In this document: one piece after another, positions 1 through 7,553 of the stretch
Layout: the number at the start of each line of letters is the position of its first letter
How positions within the stretch are numbered: the first letter of the stretch is position 1
NCBI GenBank assembly: GCA_038246575.1
Contig: JBBRVU010000033.1
Span: forward strand, 1-28,217
Direction of reading: 5' to 3'
Source: JACCUZ01 sp038246575
GTDB taxonomy: Bacteria; Actinomycetota; Actinomycetes; JACCUZ01
DNA: 28,217 bases
The notes under the pieces: generated by a model
What the model was told of the DNA's origin: nothing
Database searches by the model: none
Seen by the model: only the letters and a program-made list of their open reading frames with translations
Translations under genes and position numbers: made by a program

Positions 1-2
1 CC

Positions 3-185
3 AAGCTCGTGTCCGACGGCCACCGCGGCCTGATCTGGACCCTGCCCAGCGGCCACACCCACCACCGACCCGCCCAACCCCTGCTCGACCACCCCGCCCT
101 CACCGGCCGACCACCACCGCCACCAGCAGCCACGCCACCAGACCCCGACCCACGGGGCAGCGACCCCGACCCACCACCCTTCTGA
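3..185 (+). CDS. C-terminal end of HNH endonuclease / DUF222-like protein (5' truncated by window)
   Basis: An open frame enters from the left edge and stops at TGA 183-185. It encodes about 60 residues beginning KLVSDGHRGLIWTLPSGH, followed by a Pro/Asp-rich tail ending DPDPPPF. A 'W-T-x-P-S/T-G-H' segment followed by a proline-rich low-complexity tail is typical of the C-terminus of DUF222/HNH endonuclease proteins, which are abundant in actinobacteria. The HNH catalytic residues would lie upstream of the window, so they cannot be checked. Assignment rests on this short tail only. Confidence 0.55.
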   Translation, partial: KLVSDGHRGLIWTLPSGHTHHRPAQPLLDHPALTGRPPPPPAATPPDPDPRGSDPDPPPF

Positions 186-246
186 GCCGGCGGCGCAGTG
201 GTCGGCGCGAAAGCGCTAGGTCGCCAGCGTCATATCGTCGGGCGCC

Positions 247-975
247 ATGGCGGACGACCACTTCGAACATCCGCGTCTGGCCGCGATCTACGACGCGCTC
301 GATCCGGATCGCAGCGACCTCGACGTCTATGCCGACATCGTCGCGGAGCTGGGTGCTCGCCACGTCCTGGACGTCGGTTGCGGGACGGGGACCCTCGCGC
401 TGCTCCTGGCCGATCGTGGCGTCGACGTCACCGGCGTCGATCCAGCGGCGGGATCGCTGGAGGTGGCGCGTGCCAAGGCGGGAGCTGAGCGGGTGCGCTG
501 GATCCACGGCGATGCGCGCGTGCTGCCGCCATTGCAGGCCGACCTGGCGACGATGACGGGCAACGTCGCCCAGGCGATCGTCGATGCCGACGACTGGGAC
601 GCCACGCTGGCGAGCGCGTTCGCCGCGTTGGGTCCAGGTGGGCACCTGGTCGTCGAGACGCGCGACCCGGCCGACCGGGCGTGGAAGGACTGGAACCGCG
701 ACGCGACGTACAGCACGACCGAGATCGATGGCGTGGGCGCCGTCGAGAACTGGGTCGAGCTGACCGGCGTCGACGGTCCCCTGGTCAGCTTTCGGTCGCA
801 CTTCGTCTTCGAGTCGGACGGAGCGCACCTCTCGTCGGACTCGACCCTGCGGTTCCGAGAGCGGCACGAGGTCAGGTCCGCGCTAGAGGTGCACGGCTAC
901 GAGGTCGCCGACGTCCGTGGCGCGCCGGACCGGCCCGGCCGCGAGTTCGTCTTCGTGGCCCGCCGTCCCGCCTGA
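247..975 (+). CDS. class I SAM-dependent methyltransferase
   Basis: The 242-residue protein has a Rossmann-type SAM-binding domain. Motif I, LDVGCGTGT, lies at residues 41-49. The acidic residue ending strand 2 is in VTGVDPA, and motif post-II is in IHGDARVLP. The layout matches small class I methyltransferases (Methyltransf_25/11 families), which are soluble cytoplasmic enzymes. The substrate cannot be inferred. ATG 247 is the first sensible start and gives the N-terminus MADDHFEHPRLAAIYDALDP, usual for this family. The gene stands alone between the HNH-like gene and the convergent efeB; only 3 bp separate the two stop codons. No terminator hairpin was noticed. Confidence 0.85.
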   Translation: MADDHFEHPRLAAIYDALDPDRSDLDVYADIVAELGARHVLDVGCGTGTLALLLADRGVDVTGVDPAAGSLEVARAKAGAERVRWIHGDARVLPPLQADLATMTGNVAQAIVDADDWDATLASAFAALGPGGHLVVETRDPADRAWKDWNRDATYSTTEIDGVGAVENWVELTGVDGPLVSFRSHFVFESDGAHLSSDSTLRFRERHEVRSALEVHGYEVADVRGAPDRPGREFVFVARRPA

Positions 976-978
976 TGG

Positions 979-2208
979 TCAGCCGAGCAGGGTCTCGCCC
1001 CACCAGCCGCTCGGACCGACTCCAGGCGGCACGGCCCACAGCGATGAACCGGTGTGCCGGATGTACGTCGACATGGCGTCGTGGCTCGCCAGCTCGGTCT
1101 GTATCGGCACGAACGCGCGCCGCGGGTCGCGCTGGAAGGCGAGAAAGAACAGGCCAGCATCCAGATGACCGAGCTCGTCGGTGCCGTCGACGAAGTTGAA
1201 GCCACGACGCAGCAGCCGCGCACCGCCATGGCGCGACGGGTGCGCCATCCGCACGTGCGAGGAAGCGGGCAGCACGGCGGGCCGCACGGTGTCGCGCTCG
1301 CGGGCCGAGCCCAGCGGGGCGCCGACGTCCTTGGTCCGCCCCATCACCGCCTCCTGGTCGTGCAACGAGGTGCGGTCCCAGGTCTCGATCGTCATCCGGA
1401 TCCGGCGAGCCACCAGGTACGAGCCGCCGGCCATCCACGGGCTGCCGTCGGAGGAATGTGCCCATACGTGCTCGGCGAGCTCGGCCCGGTCATCAGTCGG
1501 GATGTTCGCCGTCCCGTCCTTGAAGCCGAACAGGTTCCGTGGCGTCGGTGCGGCGGCAGTGGGAGATGCCGCGCCGAAGCCCAGCTGTGTCCAGCGGACC
1601 GCTGCTCGGCCCGCCGCGATCCGGGTCAGGTTGCGCACGGCGTGCAGGGCGACCTGCGGGTCATCGGCACAGACCTGCAGCGCCAGATCGCCGCCGCAGC
1701 GCGCGCGATCGAGGAGGTTCCCCGCGAACGGCGGCAGGTCGGCCAACGCCGCTGGTCGCTCACCCGCCAGTCCGACGCGTTCGGTGAACAGATCCGGCCC
1801 GAAACCGACCGTCACGGTGAGGTTCGCAGCACCCAGGCCAAGGGCCTCGCCGGTGTCCGACGGCGGCGCCAGCCGACTCTGCGCATCGATGCCGCCGACC
1901 CGGCGGCTCGCCGTCAGCTCCCGAGCCGTCGCGGTCCAGTCCTGCAGCAACCCGATCAGGGCCGCTCGGTCGAGGTCCGCGACGTCGTAGGCGGCGAAGT
2001 GCAGGTTGCCCTGGACCGGAGTCGCGACCCCGGCCTGGTGCGGCCCGTGGAACTCCACCTGCCGCCCGGCAACACTCTCGGCCGCAGCGTCCCTCGCCCG
2101 GGTCCCGGCGACTCCGGCGACTCCGGCGACTCCAGCGCCCCCGGCGACGCCAAGGACGCCGGCGCTGGCGATCACCTGCCTTCGGCTGAGCTGCAGCCGG
2201 TGGCTCAC
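979..2208 (-). CDS. efeB: DyP-type heme peroxidase, Tat-exported (EfeB-like)
   Basis: This 409-residue protein carries a twin-arginine signal (SRRQVIAS, residues 8-15) and a long Ala/Gly/Val hydrophobic stretch. The DyP hallmark GFKDG is at residues 228-232, with catalytic Asp231. A probable proximal heme ligand is His318 in SSHVR, and the conserved LLRRG lies near 332-336. EfeB proteins are exported heme peroxidases that work with EfeO in ferrous iron or heme-iron acquisition. The GTG start at 2208 overlaps the efeO stop (GTGA), so the two genes are co-transcribed and probably translationally coupled. The signal peptide contains a short 9-bp tandem repeat encoding repeated G-V-A (about 2105-2135), which may vary in copy number. 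Confidence 0.9.
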   Translation of the reverse strand: MSHRLQLSRRQVIASAGVLGVAGGAGVAGVAGVAGTRARDAAAESVAGRQVEFHGPHQAGVATPVQGNLHFAAYDVADLDRAALIGLLQDWTATARELTASRRVGGIDAQSRLAPPSDTGEALGLGAANLTVTVGFGPDLFTERVGLAGERPAALADLPPFAGNLLDRARCGGDLALQVCADDPQVALHAVRNLTRIAAGRAAVRWTQLGFGAASPTAAAPTPRNLFGFKDGTANIPTDDRAELAEHVWAHSSDGSPWMAGGSYLVARRIRMTIETWDRTSLHDQEAVMGRTKDVGAPLGSARERDTVRPAVLPASSHVRMAHPSRHGGARLLRRGFNFVDGTDELGHLDAGLFFLAFQRDPRRAFVPIQTELASHDAMSTYIRHTGSSLWAVPPGVGPSGWWGETLLG

Positions 2209-3281
2209 GTGCGTCCCACCGCCGCCGCGGTCAGCTGGGACAGCGGCTCACCCAGGCCGTCGACCACCCGCGCAAGTTCGCGCCGCTTCGCCAGACCGAC
2301 GGTCTCGTACGACGCGAAGCCGTCGCGCGCCCGATGGGCCGCCAGCTCCCGGGATGCCGCGACGAACGCCGCGTCCAGCCGAGAGCGCAGATCCCGGTCC
2401 GACACGAGCGGTCGCAGCGCCATGTATGCCGCCCTTGCCCCGTCGAGGCTGGCCTGCGTGTCGACCAGGTCGAGGTGCGAGAAGACCTCGGCCGCACCGG
2501 TGATCTGCTCGGTGACCACGCCGTCGAGCAGCTCCTTGGCCCCGGTGCCGATCGAGCTGACCGACAGCCTCGACGTGGGAACCCGCCCCGCCAGGGTGCG
2601 GACGTCGGCGGCGAGCTGGTCGGCAACGGGCACCAGCCCGGCCAGGTCACCATCGGTCCAGAGCGCCTTCTCGACGCGGTGCCAGCCCGTCCAGTCCTGG
2701 CCCGCTGCCAGGTCGACCTCGCGGAGGTCGACCCGCGACTCCAGGTCGGCGAATTGCGCTGCCACCGGCGACACCTGATCCCACCGGGCCCGGGCCGCGG
2801 CGTAGAGCACCTTGGCCCTCGCGACCTCGCCCCGCTCCACGGCGGCGACGAGTGCGTCGGCGATCGGCACCAGCGCATCTGCCTGCTCCTGCACGCCGGC
2901 GCGGTAGGTCGCGATCGCCTTGACGGCGTCGGACCCCGGCTGTGCGGCAGCGGCAGGTGCAGCACAGCCGAGGGTCTTCAGCTCCCACCCACGATCCTGG
3001 ACCGCGATGCCGCGGTAGTAGGCACGCACCTTGTTCAGGACGGGGTCCGATCGGTTGCCGCGCACGGCGGCGACGGGGTTCGCGACGTCCCGGGCGTACG
3101 CCTGGTACGACACAGCCGCGCCCGTTGCCTGGCAGTCATCGGCGACTGACCCGTCGGCCGCGGCGGCAGGTCCCACGCTCAGGCCGATCGCCACGATCAC
3201 TACGAGCGCCACCAGGCCGGCGCCTCGGCGCGGGGCGACTCGGGGCGGGGGCTTCGGGACGTCCCCTGTCCAGGCCTTCAC
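2205..3281 (-). CDS. efeO: EfeO/EfeM-like imelysin-domain iron-uptake protein
   Basis: The protein has an N-terminal basic region (RVAPRRG), a hydrophobic segment and an AAAA-type signal-peptidase region. A helical imelysin (peptidase M75-like) domain follows, with the HxxE metal motif in GWHRVEKALW (His201, Glu204 counting from the chosen start). EfeO/EfeM proteins bind iron at the membrane and deliver it to EfeU. No typical N-terminal cupredoxin domain is recognisable, so it resembles the short EfeM form. I chose GTG 3281 because it gives a normal signal peptide. The longest frame starts at ATG 3377 and would overlap the divergent SDR remnant; neither start has a well-spaced ribosome site. 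It is followed directly by efeB. No efeU permease is next to it. Confidence 0.85.
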   Translation of the reverse strand: MKAWTGDVPKPPPRVAPRRGAGLVALVVIVAIGLSVGPAAAADGSVADDCQATGAAVSYQAYARDVANPVAAVRGNRSDPVLNKVRAYYRGIAVQDRGWELKTLGCAAPAAAAQPGSDAVKAIATYRAGVQEQADALVPIADALVAAVERGEVARAKVLYAAARARWDQVSPVAAQFADLESRVDLREVDLAAGQDWTGWHRVEKALWTDGDLAGLVPVADQLAADVRTLAGRVPTSRLSVSSIGTGAKELLDGVVTEQITGAAEVFSHLDLVDTQASLDGARAAYMALRPLVSDRDLRSRLDAAFVAASRELAAHRARDGFASYETVGLAKRRELARVVDGLGEPLSQLTAAAVGRT

Positions 3282-3370
3282 GCCCTCAACTGTGATCCCG
3301 GCGGCCGGGGAGCGCCATGGGGTGAACTGCGTACGGGAATCTCTGGGCGCGATGTCGGTTGGTACTGGAT

Positions 3371-3604
3371 ATGGCATCGAACAAGGTCTGGTTCATCACG
3401 GGGACGTCGCGCGGCTTCGGCCGCGAGTGGGCGAGCGCAGCGCTCGAACGGGGTGACCGCGTGGCCGCCACGGCGCGCGACGTGAGCTCGCTGGACGAAC
3501 TCGTCGCGAAGTACGACCGGGACGCTGACTTCCACGCCGTGGGAACGGCGCACGAGCAAGTCGACCGCCTCGACGTCGTCTGCCAGGGAGGGGTGATCAC
3601 ATGA
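3371..3604 (+). pseudogene. remnant of short-chain dehydrogenase/reductase (internal deletion)
   Basis: The frame starts MASNKVWFITGTSRGFGREW, a clear SDR N-terminus with the TGxxxGxG nucleotide-binding motif. It continues through a normal-looking 'ALERGDRVAATARDVSSLDELVAKY'-type region in shorter form. At about residue 52 it jumps to a segment resembling the region just before the NAG motif (EQVDRLDVV), then runs out at TGA 3602-3604. The catalytic Ser-Tyr-Lys region is missing, and 77 residues cannot form an SDR. The likely history is an in-frame internal deletion plus loss of the 3' two-thirds. It may still be transcribed, because the next small gene overlaps its stop. Confidence 0.7.
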
Positions 3605-3789
3605 CTGAAGCCAGCATCATTCTCTTCGGACCGGTTGTCGTCGTGGCGCTCGTCGCCGCGATCGCCGGTCTCGTCCAGGACCGCGCGCATCGGGGGGAGC
3701 GGACCGAGCTGCTGTTGCGCAACGGGTTGTTCCGCCTGCGAAACCTCGCGTCGTGGCGCTACTTCCGCGACGTCGGCGACTCGGCGTAG
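3601..3789 (+). CDS. small single-pass membrane protein, unknown function
   Basis: This 62-residue protein has one strongly hydrophobic segment (about residues 6-24, FGPVVVVALVAAIAGLV) followed by a basic, Arg-rich cytoplasmic-like tail (HRGERTELLLRNGLFRLRN). ATG 3601 overlaps the stop of the SDR remnant (ATGA). It is preceded by a purine-rich ribosome site (GGGAGGGG, about 3586-3593) at good spacing, which supports real translation. I do not recognise a family. It could be a genuine small membrane protein or part of the decayed locus. Confidence 0.5.
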   Translation: MTEASIILFGPVVVVALVAAIAGLVQDRAHRGERTELLLRNGLFRLRNLASWRYFRDVGDSA

Positions 3790-3806
3790 GGAGCTTCTAG
3801 CGCCGC

Positions 3807-4589
3807 CTACAGCGGCATGAAGCGACCGCCGTTGACGTCCAGGACGGCGCCGGTGATGTACGAGGACTCCTCACCGGCCAGGAACAGGACCGGGTCGACC
3901 GCCTCGCGGAGCTCGGGCATCCGGTGCAGCGGGATCGCGTCGAGCACCTCCCGCCGTTCTGCGTCGGACATCGCGTCGAACATCCCCTGTAGGCGGTCGG
4001 TCAGGAAGAGCCCTGGTGCCACGGCATTGACCCGCACTCCCTTCGGCCCGACCTCCTTGGCCAGCCGCTTGGTCAGTCCGACGATCGCGGCCTTGGCCGC
4101 GGCGTAGGGCACGCCGGTCACCGGTGAAGGCTGCCGACCGCCGATCGACGACGTGTTCACGATCGCGCCCCCACCGGCCGCCGCCATGAACGGCACCGCC
4201 GCCTGGCAGCAGTAGAACGTCCCCTTCACGTTGACGTCGAGGACCAGATCGAGGTGCTCGGCCTCGATGTCGTCGAGGTCGCGTGGCGTCCCCAGCGAGC
4301 CACCAGCGAGGTTGACCAGCACGTGCGGGCCGCCGAGCTGCTCGTGGACCCGAGCCATCAGGTCCGCGACCGCCGACGGGTCTGCCACGTCCACGACGTG
4401 GCCCTCGGCTCGTGCGCCGGCAGACCGCAGGGCATCGACGACCCCACCCACGGACTCGGCGTCCACATCCACGACCGCCACTGCGGCGTCCTCGTCAGCG
4501 AACCCGCCGCAGATGGCCCGGCCGAGACCCCCGGCGCCGCCCGTGACCACCGCTGTCCGACCCGCGAACCGAGCGGCGCGTCCGGCCAT
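3807..4589 (-). CDS. SDR family oxidoreductase (FabG-like)
   Basis: This complete classical SDR has 260 residues. TGGAGGLG (residues 16-23) binds NAD(P)(H). The usual NAG is a slight variant, NLAGG (93-97). Catalytic residues are Asn120, Ser147/148 in NTSS, Tyr162 and Lys166 (YAAAK). The C-terminus GAVLDVNGGRFMPL is typical of 3-ketoacyl reductase or 2,3-dihydrodiol dehydrogenase-like SDRs. An Asp after strand 2 (VVDVDAES) suggests preference for NAD(H). A good GGAGG site precedes ATG 4589. It is divergent from the monooxygenase gene across an 87-bp promoter region, so it may be a dehydrogenase of the same pathway (inference). A small inverted repeat (GCCGC/GCGGC, 3802-3816) spans its stop and may aid termination. 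Confidence 0.88.
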   Translation of the reverse strand: MAGRAARFAGRTAVVTGGAGGLGRAICGGFADEDAAVAVVDVDAESVGGVVDALRSAGARAEGHVVDVADPSAVADLMARVHEQLGGPHVLVNLAGGSLGTPRDLDDIEAEHLDLVLDVNVKGTFYCCQAAVPFMAAAGGGAIVNTSSIGGRQPSPVTGVPYAAAKAAIVGLTKRLAKEVGPKGVRVNAVAPGLFLTDRLQGMFDAMSDAERREVLDAIPLHRMPELREAVDPVLFLAGEESSYITGAVLDVNGGRFMPL

Positions 4590-4614
4590 CTCTGCCTCCA
4601 GTCCTACTGTCCTG

Positions 4615-4628
4615 TTGACGGTCGTTCA
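4615..4628. promoter_or_regulatory. candidate operator overlapping the -35 box
   Basis: TTGACGGTCGTTCA matches 12 of 14 positions of the palindrome TTGACG-GT-CGTCAA. It lies on the -35 box and the start of the spacer, where a repressor would block polymerase. Related sites occur upstream of three other transcription units here (7484, 8336, 17622). A TetR-type regulator is plausible for a CoA-ester pathway, but none is encoded in the window. Confidence 0.4.
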
Positions 4629-4644
4629 GAAAACAACATAACCT
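4615..4644 (+). promoter_or_regulatory. promoter of the monooxygenase/OYE gene
   Basis: A -35 box TTGACG (4615-4620) and a -10 box TAACCT (4639-4644) are separated by 18 bp, close to the actinobacterial housekeeping consensus. The predicted start of transcription near 4651 leaves a short leader containing a GGGAGG ribosome site (4666-4671), 5 bp before GTG 4677. This is the only convincing promoter in the gap between the divergent SDR and monooxygenase genes. Confidence 0.55.
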
Positions 4645-4676
4645 CACGGCAGTCCCAGGAGCAACGGGAGGCGGAC

Positions 4677-7058
4677 GTGCGGATCGCCATCATCGGGGGC
4701 GGACCCGGTGGACTGTACTTCGCTGCCCTGGCCATGCAGCTGGATCCGCGGCACGAGATCACGGTCTGGGAGCGCAACGCTCCCGACGACACCTTCGGCT
4801 TCGGCGTCGTCTTCTCCGACGAGACACTCGGTGGCATCGAGCACGCCGACATCGGCATCTACCGCGCCATGGAGCGCGAGTTCGCCCGCTGGGACGACAT
4901 CGACGTCCACGTCAAGGACACGGTCATCACCAGCGGCGGCCACGGCTTCGCCGCGATGAGCCGGCGCCGGCTCCTCGAGATCCTGCAGGAGCGCTGCCGC
5001 GAGCTCGGGGTGACCCTGCACTTCCGCACCGAGGCTCCCCCGGTCGACGAGCTGGCGCGCAGCCACGACCTCGTCCTGGCCGCTGATGGCCTCAACTCCG
5101 GCATCCGCGCCCAGCACGCTGACACGTTCCGCCCGGACCTCGAGGTTCGCAGCTGCAGGTACATGTGGCTCGGCACCGACAAGGTCTTCGAAGCCTTCAA
5201 GTTCTACGTCCGCGAGACGCCCCACGGCGTGATGCAGATCCACGGCTACCCCTACGACGCGACCGGGTCCACGTTCATCGTCGAGATGCACGACGACGTC
5301 TGGCAGCGAGCCGGCTTCGACCAGTTCGCCGCGGCGCAGCTCGGGCCCGGTGAGAGCGACGAACCCTCCATTGCCAAGATCAAGGACCTCTTCGGCGACA
5401 TCCTCGGCGGGCACGAGGTCCAGGCCAACAACTCCAAGTGGATCAGCTTCACCACGATCCGCAACGAGACATGGCGGCACGAGAACATCGTTCTGATCGG
5501 TGATGCCGCCCACACGGCGCACTTCTCCATCGGGTCGGGCACCAAGCTGGCCATGGAGGACGCGCTCGCCCTGGCCGCGTGCCTGCACGAGCACCTCGAC
5601 GTCGACACCGCACTCGCGGCGTACGAGGAGGAGCGCCGGCCGGTGGTGCTCTCGACCCAGCGGGCTGCACAGGCCAGCCTCGAGTGGTTCGAGAACCTGG
5701 GTCAGTACATGCACCAGGACCCCGAACAGTTCGCGTTCAACATCATGACCCGCAGCCGACGGGTCACTTACGACAACCTGCGGATGCGCGATCCGGAGTT
5801 CGTCGCCCGGATCGACGAGTGGTTCGCCGAGCACGAGACCGCGCGTGGCGCAGCGCCGGAGCCGGCGCAGAGTCGACCGCCGATGTTCCAGCCGCTGCGG
5901 CTGCGCGGTCTCGAGCTGAAGAACCGCGTCGTGGTCTCGCCGATGGACATGTACCAGGCCGTCGACGGTTGTCCGACCGACTTCCACCTCGTCCACCTCG
6001 GGGGGAAGGCGCTCGGCGGTGCCGGCCTGGTGATGACCGAGATGGTGTGCGTCTCGGCCAACGGGCGCATCTCACCAGGGTGCACGGGGCTCTACGCACC
6101 CGAGCACGAGGCCGCGTACACCCGGATCGTCGAGGCCGTCCACGAGGACTCCACCGCCAAGATCGGCCTGCAGCTCGGCCACTCCGGCCGCAAAGGCTCG
6201 ACGAAGTTGATGTGGGACGGGATCGACGAGCCGCTGGCCGAGGGCAACTGGCCGGTCGTCGCGCCCTCGCCGCTCGCCTACCAGCCCGGCGTCAACCAGG
6301 TGCCGCACGAGCTCTCGGGTGCGGAGCTCGCCGAGATCTGCCAGGAGTTCGTCCGCTCAGCCGAGATGGGGGCCCGCGCCGGGTTCGACCTGCTCGAGCT
6401 GCACTGCGCCCACGGCTATCTGCTCTCGAGCTTCATCTCCCCGGTCACCAACCAGCGCACCGACGCCTACGGAGGATCGCTGGCCAACCGGCTGCGCTAT
6501 CCGCTCCAGGTCTTCGACGCCGTGCGGTCGGTGTGGCCGTCGAACCAGCCGATGACCGTGCGCATCTCGGCCACAGACTGGGTCGAGGGCGGCATCGACG
6601 CCGACGACTCGGTCGAGATCGCCCGCGCGTTCCGCGAGCACGGGGCGGACGCCATCGACGTGTCGACCGGTCAGGTCACACCCGCGGAGCGACCGGCCTT
6701 CGGGCGCAGCTACCAGACCCCGTTCGCCGACCGGATCCGCAACCAGGTCGGCATCGCCACCATCGCGGTGGGCGTGATCTCGTCCTACGACGACGTGAAC
6801 TCGATCCTGCTCGCCGGGCGGGCCGACCTCTGCGCCGTCGGCCGGGCCCATCTCTACAACCCGATGTGGACCCTGCATGCGGCGGCGGACCAGGGCTATG
6901 CCGGCCCCGGGGTCGACTGGCCGGACCCGTTCAAAGCCGGCAGCCGGCCGCCGGTTTCCGGCCGCACCGACGGGCCCAAGCCACGGCTCGCGCTGATCCG
7001 GGAGGGCGAGCAGGGCACCCGCCACGGCCGGTGGCGGCCTACTGCAGGGTCGCGCTGA
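4677..7058 (+). CDS. bifunctional FAD monooxygenase / OYE-type reductase (anthraniloyl-CoA monooxygenase / salicylyl-CoA 5-hydroxylase family)
   Basis: The 793-residue protein is a two-domain fusion. Residues 1 to about 395 form a class A flavin monooxygenase: GGGPGG dinucleotide-binding motif near residues 7-12, VLAADGLNSGIR (DG motif), and VLIGDAAHTAHFSIGSG (GD motif). From about residue 403 (MFQPLRLRGLELKNRVVVSP) it is an old-yellow-enzyme barrel with LHCAHGYLLSSFISP and NQRTDAYGGS. This architecture and length match 2-aminobenzoyl-CoA monooxygenase/reductase, which hydroxylates and then reduces the ring of an aryl-CoA. They also match actinobacterial proteins annotated as salicylyl-CoA 5-hydroxylases. 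GTG 4677 is chosen for its GGGAGG site and because the dinucleotide fold begins at residue 2. The 3' end overlaps the convergent OsmC gene by 20 bp. Exact aryl-CoA substrate is undetermined. Confidence 0.9.
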   Translation: MRIAIIGGGPGGLYFAALAMQLDPRHEITVWERNAPDDTFGFGVVFSDETLGGIEHADIGIYRAMEREFARWDDIDVHVKDTVITSGGHGFAAMSRRRLLEILQERCRELGVTLHFRTEAPPVDELARSHDLVLAADGLNSGIRAQHADTFRPDLEVRSCRYMWLGTDKVFEAFKFYVRETPHGVMQIHGYPYDATGSTFIVEMHDDVWQRAGFDQFAAAQLGPGESDEPSIAKIKDLFGDILGGHEVQANNSKWISFTTIRNETWRHENIVLIGDAAHTAHFSIGSGTKLAMEDALALAACLHEHLDVDTALAAYEEERRPVVLSTQRAAQASLEWFENLGQYMHQDPEQFAFNIMTRSRRVTYDNLRMRDPEFVARIDEWFAEHETARGAAPEPAQSRPPMFQPLRLRGLELKNRVVVSPMDMYQAVDGCPTDFHLVHLGGKALGGAGLVMTEMVCVSANGRISPGCTGLYAPEHEAAYTRIVEAVHEDSTAKIGLQLGHSGRKGSTKLMWDGIDEPLAEGNWPVVAPSPLAYQPGVNQVPHELSGAELAEICQEFVRSAEMGARAGFDLLELHCAHGYLLSSFISPVTNQRTDAYGGSLANRLRYPLQVFDAVRSVWPSNQPMTVRISATDWVEGGIDADDSVEIARAFREHGADAIDVSTGQVTPAERPAFGRSYQTPFADRIRNQVGIATIAVGVISSYDDVNSILLAGRADLCAVGRAHLYNPMWTLHAAADQGYAGPGVDWPDPFKAGSRPPVSGRTDGPKPRLALIREGEQGTRHGRWRPTAGSR

Positions 7059-7467
7059 CGTTGATCTCGGCCGAGCTGAACAGCCGCGACACGGTGCACG
7101 TCTCCTTGGCCTTGTCGGCGTAGGCGACAAACCCCTCCGCGTCGAGGCCGTCGACCGTGCCGGTCGTGGTCAGGTCGACCCGGGTCACCGTGAACCCGGC
7201 CGGACGCTGCTCGAGGTGCACCAGCGCCGTGGTCCGGACGGCCGGGTCCTCGTGACCCGCTTCCTCGAGCAGGTTGCACAGGGCCATCGAGAAGCACCCG
7301 GCGTGCGCCGCGCCGAGCAGCTCCTCGGGGTTGGTGCCCGGGCCCTCCTCGGTGCGGCTCTTCAGCGAGAACGGGAACTCGGCTCCGTCGCGCCCGAGGC
7401 GCATCGTCCCCTTCCCCGCAGGGACGGTTCCGGTCCAGGTGGCTGAGGCATGGCGTCGAATGGTCAC
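7039..7467 (-). CDS. OsmC/Ohr-family peroxiredoxin-like protein
   Basis: The protein has 142 residues with the two redox cysteines of the family: Cys58 in HAGCFSMAL and Cys124 in KETCTVSR. The N-terminus TIRRHASATWTG and the region GTNPEELLGAAHAGC are classic OsmC. Such proteins reduce organic hydroperoxides in the cytoplasm. GTG 7467 is chosen because GGAGAG lies 7 bp upstream and the family begins there; a longer frame reaching 7644 would run antisense into the cupin gene. It is divergent from the cupin and converges on the flavin monooxygenase, whose uncoupled turnover can make peroxide (inference). Confidence 0.9.
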   Translation of the reverse strand: MTIRRHASATWTGTVPAGKGTMRLGRDGAEFPFSLKSRTEEGPGTNPEELLGAAHAGCFSMALCNLLEEAGHEDPAVRTTALVHLEQRPAGFTVTRVDLTTTGTVDGLDAEGFVAYADKAKETCTVSRLFSSAEINVSATLQ

Positions 7468-7483
7468 AGTTGTACTCTCCGGG

Positions 7484-7497
7484 GGACGGTCGTCAGG
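7484..7497. promoter_or_regulatory. candidate operator between osmC-like and cupin genes
   Basis: GGGACGGTCGTCAG matches 11 of 14 positions of the palindrome TTGACG-GT-CGTCAA found upstream of other units here. It lies 17-30 bp before the OsmC start codon and about 60 bp before the cupin start, so it could control either or both. A weak -10-like TAGTGT for the leftward gene is at 7509-7514. Confidence 0.3.
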
Positions 7498-7553
7498 AAG
7501 TCGCGATAACACTAGACGGGCGGCGCCGCCCGCGACACCCGAAGGGCACCACC

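Noticed and set aside
2105..2135. Functional minisatellite or phase-variable repeat
   Set aside because: The 9-bp unit keeps reading frame and lies in a signal peptide; only about three imperfect copies are present, so no switching is implied.
1054..2778. 574-codon plus-strand frame opposite efeB and efeO
   Set aside because: Arg/Ala/Pro-rich translation without family features; the minus strand carries clear DyP and imelysin motifs.
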